Of a DNA stretch of 64,000 nucleotides, positions 44,983 to 55,867 are shown piece by piece. Under the pieces are notes generated by a model. The model saw only the letters and a program-made list of their open reading frames with translations, was not told the origin of the DNA and made no database searches. Positions within the stretch are counted from its first letter, which is position 1; the number at the start of each line of letters is the position of its first letter. A program made the translations under genes and the position numbers. The stretch is from Arachis hypogaea (taxonomy: Eukaryota > Streptophyta > Magnoliopsida > Fabales > Fabaceae): positions 87,868,693-87,932,692 of the forward strand of contig NC_092045.1 in assembly GCF_003086295.3 (NCBI RefSeq). Direction: 5' to 3'.

Positions 44983-46658
44983 GATGAGCGGATAATTTAT
45001 ACGCTTTTTGGCATTATTTTTAGTATGTTTTTAGTATGTTTTTAGTATGTTTTAGTTAGTTTTTATTATATTTTTATTAGTTTTTATTTAAAATTCACTT
45101 TTCTGGACTTTACTATGAGTTTGTGTGTTTTTTCTGTGATTTCAGGTATTTTCTGGCTAAAATTGAGGGACCTGAGCAAAAATCTGATTCAGAGGCTGAA
45201 AAGGACTGCAGATGCTGTTGGATTCTGACCTCCCTGCACTCGAAGTGGATTTTCTGGAGCTACAGAAGCCCAATTAGCGCGCTATCAATTGCGTTGGAAA
45301 TTAGACATCCTGGGCTTTCCAGCAATATATAATAGTTCATACTTTGCTCGAGATTTGATGGCCCAAACAGGCGTTCCAAGTCAGCTCAAGAATTTTGGCG
45401 TAAAACGCCGGAACTGGCACAAGAATGGGAGTTAAACGCCCAAACTGGCACAAAAGCTGGCGTTTAACTCCAAGAAAAGTCTCTACACATGAAAGCTTCA
45501 ATGCTCAGCCCAAGCACAAACCAAGTGAGCCCGGAAGTGGATTTTTATGTCATTTACTCATCTTTGTAAACCCTAAGCTACTAGTTCTCTACAAATAGGA
45601 CCTTTTACTATTGTATTTAAAAATCTTTTGATCACTTTAGATCTTAGGATCATCTTTGGAGGTCTAGTTCTTAGATTATAGGAGGCTGGCCTCTCGGCCA
45701 TGCGTAGACCTTGTTCTTATGTATTTTCAACGGTGGAGTTTCTACACACCATAGATTAAGGTGTGGAGCTCTGCTGTACCTCGAGTATTAATGCAATTAC
45801 TATTGTTCTTCTATTCAATTCAGCTTATTCTTGTTCTAAGATATTCATTCGTACCCAAGAACATGATGAATGTGATGATTATGTGACGCTTATCATCATT
45901 CTCACTTATGAACGCGTGCCTGACAACCACTTCCGTTCTACAAGCAAACAAGGCTTGAATGTTTATCTCTTGGATTTCTTAATCAGAATCTTCGTGGTAT
46001 AAGCTAGAATTGATGGTGGCATTCAAGAGAATCCGGAAGGTCTAAACCTTGTCTGTGGTATTCTGAGTAGGATTCAAGGATTGAATGACTGTGACGAGCT
46101 TCAAATTCCTGAAGGCTGGGCGTTAGTGACAGACGCAAAAGAATCACTGGATTCTATTCCAACCTGATTGAGAACCGACAGATAATTAGCCGTGCTGTGA
46201 CAGAGCGCGTTGAACATTTTCACTGAGAGGACGGGACTGTAGCCATTGACAACGGTGATGCCCAACATACAGCTTGCCATGGAAAGGAGTAAGAAGGATT
46301 GGATGAAGACAGTAGGAAAGCAGAGAGACGGAAGGGACAAAGCATCTCCATACGCTTATCTGAAATTCTCACCAATGAATTGCATAAGTATCTCTATCTT
46401 TATTTTATGTTTTATTCATCTTTTAATCATTAATCCTCCATAACCATTTGAATCCGCCTGACTGAGATTTACAAGATGAGCATAGCTTGCTTCATACCAA
46501 TAATCTTTGTGGGATCGACCCTTACTCGCGTAAGGTTTATTACTTGGACGACCCAGTGCACTTGCTGGTTAGTTGTGCAAAGTTGTGATAAAGAGTTGAG
46601 ATTGCAATTGAGCGTACCATGTTGATGGCGCCATTGATGATCACAATTTCGTGCACCA
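44983..46658 (+). mobile_element. Solo LTR of the A/D/F family inside element E
   Basis: A single 1676-bp LTR runs TGATGAGCGG...GTGCACCA with perfect TSD TGCAC (44978-44982, 46659-46663). This is the product expected of LTR-LTR recombination. It is more divergent than the LTRs of A, D and F. Near its 3' end it contains ATGGCGCCAT (about 46625-46634), absent from the other copies. Confidence 0.9.
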
Positions 46659-46663
46659 TGCAC

Positions 46664-47260
46664 TATCCTCCTTAGCATTAATTGTAACGTCCTTGACGGA
46701 ATTCTCCACAACTCTGGATTCCCATGGAGGTTCAGCATCTCCTAAGTCTTCAATCAACTCTTCTTCTTCTATAATGACAGCTTCCTCTACCTGTTCTAGT
46801 ACGAGATCATGCTCCTTGCTGTCCACTGGGGCTTCTAGTGTCTCCTTCATGCTACGTTCTTCATTAGATTCTCCACATGAAGCTATGGGGATTCCTTGAG
46901 TGTCCAAACGTCTGGAAGATAATTGATTTATTGCTTGCTCCAATTGATGAAGGGTTGCATGAAATTGATCTACTGTTTCCTTGAGGCGAGCCTGTGATTC
47001 TTGAGGTGATGGATATGGACATGGTACATGGGGAAGTGGTGGTTCTTGGGAGTAATTGGATTGGAATTGGGACGGATAAGGATCATACGGTGGTGAATGG
47101 TGAAAAGGAGCTTGTGAGTGTGGTGGTTTGAAGCTATGTTGAGAGGATGATCTATGAGCACGGGGTGGGGCTTGTTGGTAACAACAAGGGGGTCCACCAT
47201 ATCTATCAGCTTGGTATGCATTGTAGAATGGTCTTTGTCCATGATATCTTGGAAGGTGTT
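46664..47260 (-). pseudogene. gag-position ORF of element E, middle part
   Basis: Open on the minus strand between the F insertion and the solo LTR. It is rich in Pro, His, Gln and Ser (YGGPPCCYQQAPPRAH, HHSPPYDPYPSQFQSN), followed by a helical stretch (ARLKETVDQFHATLHQLEQA) and an acidic C-terminal part (EEAVIIEEEELIEDLGDAEP). The frame joins 57585-57813 upstream across element F. The ATG giving MITISC is an artefact of the F LTR sequence. Confidence 0.65.
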
Positions 47261-48972
47261 TGGTGCACGAAATTGTGATCAATACTTTTCACAACACAAA
47301 TAATCCCCGGTGATGAATCCAAAAACTTGGTGTTCAATACCATGGCATAAACACAACTTCGCACAACTAACCAGCAAGTGTACTGCGTCGTCCAAGTAAT
47401 AAACCTTACGCGAGTAAGGGTCGATCCCACAGAGATTGTTGGTATGAAGCAAGCTATGGTCACCTTGTAAATCTTAGTCAGGCAGACTCAAATGGATATG
47501 AATGATGATATACGAATAAAACATAAAGATAAAGATAGAGATACTTAAGTAATTCATTGGTAGGAATTTCAGATAAGCGTATGAAGATGCTTGTCCCTTT
47601 CATCTCTCTGCTTTCCTACTGTCTTCATCCAATCCTTCTTACTCCTTTCCATGGCAAGCTTATGCAAGGGTTTCACCGTTGTCAGTGGCTACCTCCCATC
47701 CTCTCAGTGGAAATGTTCAACGCACCCTGTCACAGCACGGCTATCCATCTGTCGGTTCTCAATCAGGCCGGAATAGAATCCAGTGATTCTTTTGCGTCTG
47801 TCACTAACGCCCCGCCTTCAGGAGTTTGAAGCTCGTCACAGTCATTCAATCATTGAATCCTACTCAGAATACCACATACAAGGTTAGACCTTCCGGATTC
47901 TCTTGAATGCCGCCATCAGTTCTAGCCTATACCACGAAGACTCTGATCTCACGGAATGGCTGGCTCGGTTGTCAGGCGAGCACTCGGTTGTCAGGCGATC
48001 AACCATGCATCGTGTATCAGGAATCCAAGAGATATTCACCCAATCTAAGGTAGAACGGAGGTGGTTGTCAGGCACACGTTCATAGATGAGAATGATGATG
48101 AGTGTCACGGATCATCACATTCATCAAGTTGAAGAACAAGTGATATCTTGGAACAAGAACAAGCGGAATTGAATAGAAGAACAATAGTAATTGCATTAAT
48201 ACTCGAGGTACAGCAGAGCTCCACACCTTAATCTATGGTGTGTAGAAACTCCACCATTGAAAATATATAAGAACAAGGTCTAGGCATGGCCGAATGGCCA
48301 GCCTCCCAAAGAGGGTTCAATCATAAAAACATGATCAAAAAGCTCTCAATACAATAGTAAAAGGTCCTATATATAGAGAGCTAGTAGCCTAGGGTGTACA
48401 GAGATGAGTAAATGACATAAAAATCCACATCCGGGCCCACTTGGTGTGTGCTTGGGCTGAGCATTGAAGCATTTTCGTGTAGAGACTCTTCTTGGAGTTA
48501 AACGCCAGCTTTTATGCCAGTTTGGGCGTTTAACTCCCATTCTTGTGCCAGTTCCGGCGTTTAACGCTGGGAATTCTGAGGGTGACTTTGAACGCCGGTT
48601 TGGGCCATCAAATCTTGAGCAAAGTATGGACTATCATATATTGCTGGAAAGCCCAGGATGTCTACTTTCCAACGCAGTTGAGAGCGCGCCAATTGGGCTT
48701 CTGTAGCTCCAGAAAATCCGCTTCGCGTACAGGGAGGTCAGAATCCAACAGCATCTGCAGTCCTTTTTAGTCTCTGAATCAGATTTTTGCTCAGGTCCCT
48801 CAATTTCAGCCAGAAAATACCTGAAATCACAGAAAAACACACAAACTCATAGTAAAGTCCAGAAAAGTGAATTTTAACTAAAAACTAATAAAAATATACT
48901 AAAAACTAACTAGATCATACTAAAAACATACTAAAAACAATGCCAAAAAGCGTACAAATTATCCGCTCATCA
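47261..48972 (-). repeat. 3' LTR of element F
   Basis: 1712 bp, pairing with 55868-57579. Dyads lie near 48500-48570. Confidence 0.93.
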
Positions 48973-49010
48973 CAACACCAAACTTAAATTGTTGCTTGTC
49001 CTCAAGCAAC
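48973..49010 (-). promoter_or_regulatory. Hairpin plus PPT-like motif, 3' end of element F
   Basis: Same sequence and spacing as in A and D: the stem GTTGCTTG/CAAGCAAC with AGGA loop (48991-49010), and the TAAGTTTGGTGTTG motif touching the LTR. Confidence 0.68.
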
Positions 49011-49863
49011 TGAAAATCAAACAAGATAAAAAGAAGAGAATATGCAATGAATTCCAAAAACATCTATGAAGATCAGTATTAATTAGATGAGCGGGGCTTT
49101 TAGCTTTTTGCCTCTGAACAGTTTTGGCATCTCACTCTATCCTTTGAAATTCAGAATGATTGGCTTCTTTAGGAACTCAGAATCCAGATAGTGTCACTGA
49201 TTCTCCTAGTTAAGTATGATGATTCTTGAACACAGCTACTTATTGAGTCTTGGCCGTGGCCCAAAGCACTCTGTCTTCTAGTATTACCACTGGATACATA
49301 CATGCCACAGACACATAATTGGGTGAACCCTTTCAGATTGTGACTCAGCTTTGCTAGAGTCCCCAACTAGAGGTGTCCAGGGTTCTTAAGCACACTCTTT
49401 TTGCCTTGGATCACAACTTTATTTCTTTCTTTTTCTTTCTTTTTTTTCGAAATTTTTTTTTGTATTCACTGTTTTTTTTCTTGCTTCAAGAATCATTTTT
49501 ATGATTTTTCAGATCCTCAGTAACATGTCTCCTTTTTCATCATTCTTTCAAGAGCCAATATTCATGAACCACAAATTCAAAAGACATATGCACTGTTTAA
49601 ACATACATTCAGAAAACAAAAGTATTGCCACCACATCAAAATAATTAAACTGTTATAAAATTCAGAATTCATGTAATTCTACTCTTTTTCAATTAAGAAC
49701 ATTTTTTATTTAAGAGAGGTGATGGATTCATAGGACATTCATAACTTTAAGGCATAGACACTAAGACACTAATGATCACAAGACACAAACATAGACAAAC
49801 ATAAGCACTAAAATTCGAAAAACAGGAAAATAAAGAACAAGGAAATTAAAGAACAGGTCCACC
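49011..49863 (-). other. 3' untranslated region of element F
   Basis: Non-coding, homologous to A 1973-2826, with a CTTT/T-rich tract at 49420-49480. Confidence 0.6.
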
Positions 49864-50987
49864 TTAGTGATGGCGGCTTGTTCTTCCTCTTGAAGATCTT
49901 ATGGAGTGCTTGAGCTCCTCAATGTCTCTTCCTTGTCTTTGTTGCTCCTCTCTTATGATTCTTTAATCTTCTCTAATTTCATGGAGGAAAACAGAGTGTT
50001 CTTGGTGCTCCACCCTTAGTTGTCCCATGTTGGAACTCAATTCTCCTAGGGAGGTGTTTAGTTGCTCCCAATAGTTTTGTGGAGGAAAGTGCATCCCTTG
50101 AGGCATCTCAGGGATTTGATGATGAGAGGGGTCTCTTGTTTGCTCCATCCTCTTCTTAGTGATGGGCTTGTCCTCATCAATGGGATGTCTCCCTCTATGT
50201 CAACTCCAACTGAATAACAGAGGTGACAAATGAGATGAGGAAAGGCTAACCTTGCCAAGGTAGAGGACTTGTCTGCCACCTTATAAAGTTCTTGGGATAT
50301 CACCTCATGAACTTCTATTTCTTCTCCAATCATGATGCTATGAATCATGATAGCCCGGTCTATAGTAACTTCGGACCGGTTGCTAGTGGGAATGATTGAG
50401 CGTTGGATAAACTCCAACCATCCTCTAGCCACGGGTTTGAGGTCATGCCTTCTCAGTTGAACCGGCTTCCCTCTTGAATCTCTCTTCTATTGGGCGCCCT
50501 CTTCACATATGACTGTGAGGACTTGGTCCAACCTTTGATCAAAGTTGACCCTTCTAGTGTAAGGATGTTCATCTCCTTGCATCATGGGCAAGTTGAATGC
50601 CACCCTTACATTTTCCGGACTAAAATCCAAGTATTTCCCCCGAACCATAGTAAGCCAATTCTTTGGATCTGGGTTCACACTTTGGTCATGGTTCTTGGTG
50701 ATCCATGCATTGGCATAGAACTCTTGAACCATTAAGATTCCGACTTGTTGAATGGGGTTGGTAAGAACTTCCCAACCTCTTCTTCGGATCTCATGTCGGA
50801 TCTCCGGATATTCACTCTTTTTGAGTGAAAAAGGGACCTCGGGGATCACCTTCTTCAAGGCCACAACTTCATAGAAGTGGTCTTGATGCACCCTTGAGAT
50901 GAATCTTTCCATCTCCCATGACTCGGAGGTGGAAGCTTTTGCCTTCCCTTTCCTCTTTCTAGAGGTTTCTCCGGCCTTGGATGCCAT
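49864..50987 (-). pseudogene. ORF2 of element F, broken
   Basis: It starts at 50987 with MASKAGETSRKRKGKAKAST and stays open for 166 codons through RRGWEVLTNPIQQVG and VNFDQRLDQVLTVICEEGAQ. A stop then replaces the tryptophan codon seen in A (TGG to TAG after GAQ). The frame reopens at 50432, shifts after VGVDIEGD where a base is missing, and has another stop near 49963. The central plant transposon motifs are all recognisable. With A it allows reconstruction of the domain order, but F itself encodes only the N-terminal part. Confidence 0.8.
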
Positions 50988-51023
50988 AAATGGTTATGGA
51001 AAAACAAAAAACAATGCTTTTAC

Positions 51024-51061
51024 CACACCAAACTTAAAAGGTTTGCTCGTCCTCGAGCAAA
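51024..51061 (-). promoter_or_regulatory. Internal hairpin plus PPT-like motif upstream of ORF2, element F
   Basis: A perfect stem TTTGCTCG/CGAGCAAA with an AGGA loop (51042-51061) is followed by TTTTAAGTTTGGTGTGG. Identical in layout to D 23047-23085. Confidence 0.65.
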
Positions 51062-51489
51062 AGAAGAAAGAAGAGAGGGGAAGAAGAAGAAATGAAGAAG
51101 AAGGGAATGGCGTTGTGTTCGGCCAAAAAGGGGGAGAAGTGGTGGTTTGGTTGTGTGAAAATGAAGGAGTGAAGATGGGTTTATATAGGAGTGGGGGGGC
51201 TCATGGTTCGGTCATGTATGGGTGGGTTTGGGAGGGAAAGTGGTTTGAATTTGAAGGGTGAGGTAGGTGGGGTTTTATGAAGGATGGATGTGAGTGGTGA
51301 AGAGAAAGATGGGATTTGATAGGTGAAGGGTTTTTGGGGAAGAGGTGTTGAGGTGATTGGTGAATGGGTGAAGAAGAGAGAGAGAGTGGTGGGGTAGGTG
51401 GGGATCCTGTGGGGTCCACAGATCCTGAGGTGTCAAGGAAAAGTCATCCCTGCACCAAGTGGCAAGCAAAAATGCGTTTTGAGCCAATT

Positions 51490-51661
51490 CTGGCGTTAAA
51501 TGCCGGGCTGGTGCCCATTTCTGGTGTTTAACGCCGAATGCTTGCCCTTTTCTGGCGTTTAACGCCAGTCTGGTGCCCCTTTCTGGCGTTAAACGCCCAG
51601 AATGGTGCCAGACTGGGCGTTAAACGCCCAACAGCTAGCCTTACTGGCGTTTAAACGCCAG
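51490..51661. repeat. Array of six palindromic dyads, element F
   Basis: Six units of the CTGGCGTTTAACGCCAG type, the leftmost two degenerate. Length and spacing equal those of A 4456-4627 and D 22447-22618. Confidence 0.85.
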
Positions 51662-51866
51662 CACGCTCTCCTCCAAGGTGTGCTGTTTTTCTTTCTGTTT
51701 TTCATTCTGTTTTTGCTTTTTCAATTGATTTTGTGACTTCTCATGATCATCAACCTACAAAAGAACATAAAATAACAAAGAAAAATAGATAAAATATAAC
51801 ATTGGGTTGCCTCCCAACAAGCGCTTCTTTAATGTCAGTAGCTTGACAGAGGGCTCTCATGGAGCC

Positions 51867-54206
51867 TCAGAAATACTCAAAGCAATGTTGGAACCTCCCA
51901 ACACCAAACTTAGAGTTTGAATGTGGGGGTTCAACACCAAACTTAGAAGTTGGTTGTGGCCTCCCAACACCAAACTTAGAGTTTGACTGTGGGGGCTCTG
52001 TGTGGCTCTGTTTTGAGAGAAGCTCTTCATGCTTCCTCTCCATGATGACAGAGGGATATCCTTGAGCCTTAAACACAAAGGATTCTTCATTCACTTGAAT
52101 GATCAATTCTCCTCTATCAACATCAATCACAGCCCTTGCTGTGGCTAGGAAGGGTCTGCCAAGGATGATGGATTCATCTATGCACTTCCCAGTCTCTAGG
52201 ACTATGAAATCAGTAGGGATGTAATGGTCTTCAACTTTTACCAGAACATCCTCTACAAGTCCATAGGCTTGTTTTCTTGAATTGTCTGCCATCTCTAGTG
52301 AGATTTTTGCAGCTTGCACCTCAAAGATCCCTAACTTCTCCATTACAGAGAGAGGCATGAGGTTTACACTTGACCCTAAGTCACACAAGGCCTTCTTGAA
52401 GGTCATGGTGCCTATGGTACAAGGTATTGAAAACTTCCCAGGATCCTGTCTCTTTTGAGGCAGTTTCTGCCTAGACAAGTCATCCAGTTCCTTGGTGAGC
52501 AAAGGGGGTTCATCTTCCCAAGTCTCATTCCTAAATAACTTGTCATTTAGCTTCATGATTGCTCCAAGGTATTTAGCAACTTGCTCTTCAGTGACATACT
52601 CATCCTCTTCAGAGGAAGAATACTCATCAGAGCTCATGAATGGCAGAAGTAAGTCCAATGTAACCTCTATGGTCTCATTTTGAGCCTCAGATTCCCATGG
52701 TTCCTCATTGGGGAACTCATTGGAGGCCAGTGGACGTCCATTGAGGTCTTCCTCAGTGGCGTTCACTGCCTCTTCCTCCTCTCCAAATTCGGCCATGTTG
52801 ATGGCTTTGCACTCTCCTTTTGGATTCTCTTCTGTATTGCTTGGAAGAGTACTAGGAGGGAGTTCAGTAATTTTCTTGCTCAGCTGACCCACTTGTGCCT
52901 CCAAATTTCTAATGGAGGACCTTGTTTCAGTCATGAAACTTTGAGTGGTTTTGATTAGATCAGAGACCATGGTTGCTAAGTCAGAGGTATTCTGCTTAGA
53001 ACTCTCTGTCTGTTGCTGAGAAGATGATGGAAAAGGCTTGCTATTGCTAAACCTATTTCTTCCACCATTATTGTTGTTGAAACCTTGTTGAGGTCTCTGT
53101 TGATCCTTCCATGAGAGATTTGGATGATTTCTCCATGAAGGATTATAGGTGTTTCCATAGGGTTCTCCCATGTAATTCACCTCTTCTATTGAAGGGTTCT
53201 CAGGATCATAAGCTTCTTCTTCAGATGAAGCTTCCTTAGTACTGCTTGGTGCATTTTGCATTCCAGACAGACTTTGAGAAATCATATTGACTTGTTGAGT
53301 CAATATTTTATTCTGAGCCAGTATGGCATTCAGAGTGTCAATCTCAAGAACTCCTTTCTTCTGATTGGTCCCATTGTTCACAGGATTCCTTTCAGAAGTG
53401 TACATGAATTGGTTATTTACAACCATTTCAATCAGCTCTTGAGCTTCTGTAGGCGTCTTCTTCAGATGAAGAGATCCTCCAGCAGAGCTATCCAAAGACA
53501 TCTTGGATAGTTCAGAGAGACCATCATAGAAAATTCCAATGATGCTCCATTCAGAAAGCATATCAGTGGGACACTTTCTGATTAATTGTTTGTATCTTTC
53601 CCAAGCTTCATAGAGGGACTTTCCTTCCTTCTGTCTGAAGGTTTGGACTTCCACTCTAAGCTTACTCAATTTTTGAGGTGGAAAGAACTTTGCCAAAAAG
53701 GCATTGACTAGCTTTTCCCAAGAGTTCAGGCTTTCTTTAGGTTGTGAGTCCAACCATATTCTAGCTCTGTCTCTTACAGCAAAAGGGAATAGCATAAGTC
53801 TGTAGACTTCAGGGTCAACCCCATTAGTTTTGACAGTGTCATAGATTTGCAAGAACTCAGCTAAAAACTGATGAGGATCTTCCAATGGAAGTCCATGGAA
53901 CTTGCAATTCTGTTGCATTAGAGAAACTAATTGAGGCTTAAGCTCAAAGTTGTTTGCTCCAATGGCAGGGATAGAGATGCTTCTCCCATAGAAGTCGGGA
54001 GTAGGTGCAGTAAAGTCACCCAGCACCTTCCTTGCATTGTTGGCATTGTTGTTGTTTTCGGCTGCCATGGGTTCTTCGTCTTTGAAGATTTCTGTTAGGT
54101 CCTCTACAGAGAGTTGTGCCTTGGCTTCTCTTAGCTTTCGCTTCAAGGTCTTTTCAGGTTCAGGACCAGCCTCAACAAGAATGCTTTTGTCCTTGCTCCT
54201 GCTCAT
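51867..54206 (-). CDS. gag-protease polyprotein of element F, intact
   Basis: A 779-residue ORF, the same length as in D. It has the charged N-terminus MSRSKDKSILVEAGPEPEK, gag core motifs (KFFPPQKLSKLRVEVQTF, YEAWERYKQLIRKCPTDM) and a Q/N linker. The protease has ALCDLGSSVNLMPLSVMEKL and IILGRPFLATARAVIDVD. The tail has three (S/T)SKFGV-type repeats. No zinc knuckle and no polymerase follow. The conserved length and near-identity to D suggest that this frame has been kept open while ORF2 decays, so gag-protease may have been made until recently. Expression is likely from the LTR promoter. Confidence 0.93.
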   Translation of the reverse strand: MSRSKDKSILVEAGPEPEKTLKRKLREAKAQLSVEDLTEIFKDEEPMAAENNNNANNARKVLGDFTAPTPDFYGRSISIPAIGANNFELKPQLVSLMQQNCKFHGLPLEDPHQFLAEFLQIYDTVKTNGVDPEVYRLMLFPFAVRDRARIWLDSQPKESLNSWEKLVNAFLAKFFPPQKLSKLRVEVQTFRQKEGKSLYEAWERYKQLIRKCPTDMLSEWSIIGIFYDGLSELSKMSLDSSAGGSLHLKKTPTEAQELIEMVVNNQFMYTSERNPVNNGTNQKKGVLEIDTLNAILAQNKILTQQVNMISQSLSGMQNAPSSTKEASSEEEAYDPENPSIEEVNYMGEPYGNTYNPSWRNHPNLSWKDQQRPQQGFNNNNGGRNRFSNSKPFPSSSQQQTESSKQNTSDLATMVSDLIKTTQSFMTETRSSIRNLEAQVGQLSKKITELPPSTLPSNTEENPKGECKAINMAEFGEEEEAVNATEEDLNGRPLASNEFPNEEPWESEAQNETIEVTLDLLLPFMSSDEYSSSEEDEYVTEEQVAKYLGAIMKLNDKLFRNETWEDEPPLLTKELDDLSRQKLPQKRQDPGKFSIPCTIGTMTFKKALCDLGSSVNLMPLSVMEKLGIFEVQAAKISLEMADNSRKQAYGLVEDVLVKVEDHYIPTDFIVLETGKCIDESIILGRPFLATARAVIDVDRGELIIQVNEESFVFKAQGYPSVIMERKHEELLSKQSHTEPPQSNSKFGVGRPQPTSKFGVEPPHSNSKFGVGRFQHCFEYF

Positions 54207-55842
54207 AAGAAAGAGAAGAGAACAAGAAAATGTGGAATCCTCTATGTCACAGTATAGAGATTCCTTGAGGTGTCAGAGGAAAAGAAAAATAGAAGGCAGA
54301 AGTAGAAAATTCGAACTTATCAAAGAAGATGGAGTTCGAATTTTGCATTAAGGAATAGTGTTAGTCCATAAATAGAAGGATGTGAGAAGAGGGGAAGTAG
54401 TATTCGAAAATTAAGTAAAGAATTTTGAAAACACTTTGAAAAACACTAATTGATTTTCGAAAATAAAAGTGGGAAAGAAATCAAGTGATTTTTGAAAAAG
54501 AATTTGAAATTAGAAATCAAAAAGATTTGATTGAAAGTTATTTTGAAAAAGATGTGGTTAAGAAGATATGATTGGTTTTAAAAAAATGTGATTGAGAAGA
54601 TATGATTTGAAAAATATTTTTTTAAAAAAAATTTGATTTTGAAAATTAATGACTTGGCTATCAAGAAAAGATATGATTCAAACATTAAACCTTTCTCAAC
54701 AGAAAAGGCAACATACTTGAAATGTTGAATCAAATCATTAATTGATAGCAAGTATCTTTGAAAATAGAAAGAAATTGAATTTGAAAAAGATTTGATTGAA
54801 AAGATATGATTTGAAAAAGATTTGATTTTGAAAAGATTTTGAAAACTTGAAAAAAATTTGCATTGAAAACAAAATCTTCCCTCTTGTGCCATCCTGGCGT
54901 TAAACGCCCAGAATGGTGCACATTCTGGCGTTTAACGCCCAAAACTCTACCCTTTTGGGGGTTAAACGCACAACCAGGCACCCTGGCTGGCGTTTAAACG
55001 CCAGTCTGTCCTTCTTCACTGGGCATTTTGAACGCCCAGCTTTTTCTCTATAATTCCTCTGCTGTATGTTCTGAATCTTCAATTCTCTGTATTATTGACT
55101 TGAAAAGACACAAATTAAAAATATTTTTGGATTTTTAAAAGTGAGGAATAATCAAAATACAACTAAAATCAAATAATAATGCATGCAAGACACCAAACTT
55201 AGCAATTTGTATGCTACTGACACTAATGAGAATGCATATGAGACACATAAACACTCAAGTCAAGAGGAATTAAAGATCAGAGTAATGAAATCATCAAGAA
55301 CATCTTGAAGATCACTAAGACACATGAATGAATGCAAGAAAAACAAAAACATGCAATTGACACCAAACTTAAAATGAGACTCTAGACTCAAACAAGAAAT
55401 TTTTTGGATTTTATGATTTTCTAAAATTTTTTTTTGTGCTTTTTCGAAAATTAAGTGGAAAAAGAAAATGAAGGTATCAAAATTCTTAATGAGAATCCCA
55501 GAAATCATGCAATGTTTAGTCTAAGACTCCGGTCCAGGAATTAGACATGGCTTCATAGCCAGCCAAGCTTTCAAAGAAAGCTTCGGTCCAAAACACTAGA
55601 CATGGCCAAAGGCCAGCCAAGCCTTAGCAGATCACTGCTCCAATAGCAAGATTGATAGAGATCAACAAGCTCTTGTGATGATAAGTTGAAACCTCGGTCC
55701 AATGAAATTAGACATGGCTTCACAGCCAGCCAGATTTCAACAGATCATCATGAAACTCTAGAATTCATTCTTAAGAACTCTGAAGAAAAAAAATACCTAA
55801 TCTAAGCAACAAGATGAACCGTCAGTTGTCCATACTCGAACA
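54207..55842 (-). other. Leader of element F
   Basis: It contains the low-complexity GATTTGAAAAAG region (about 54400-54870), dyads at 54894-55006, TAAGTTTGGTGTC copies near 55192 and 55360, and the GGTCCA...AGACATGGC phrases near 55520-55740. No coding sequence. Confidence 0.6.
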
Positions 55843-55861
55843 ATCCCCGACAACGGCGCCA
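55843..55861 (-). other. Primer binding site of element F (tRNA-Asp, one mismatch)
   Basis: The plus strand reads ATCCCCGACAACGGCGCCA, one base different from A (GAC for GGC). It lies six bases from the 5' LTR. Confidence 0.8.
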
Positions 55862-55867
55862 AAAACT

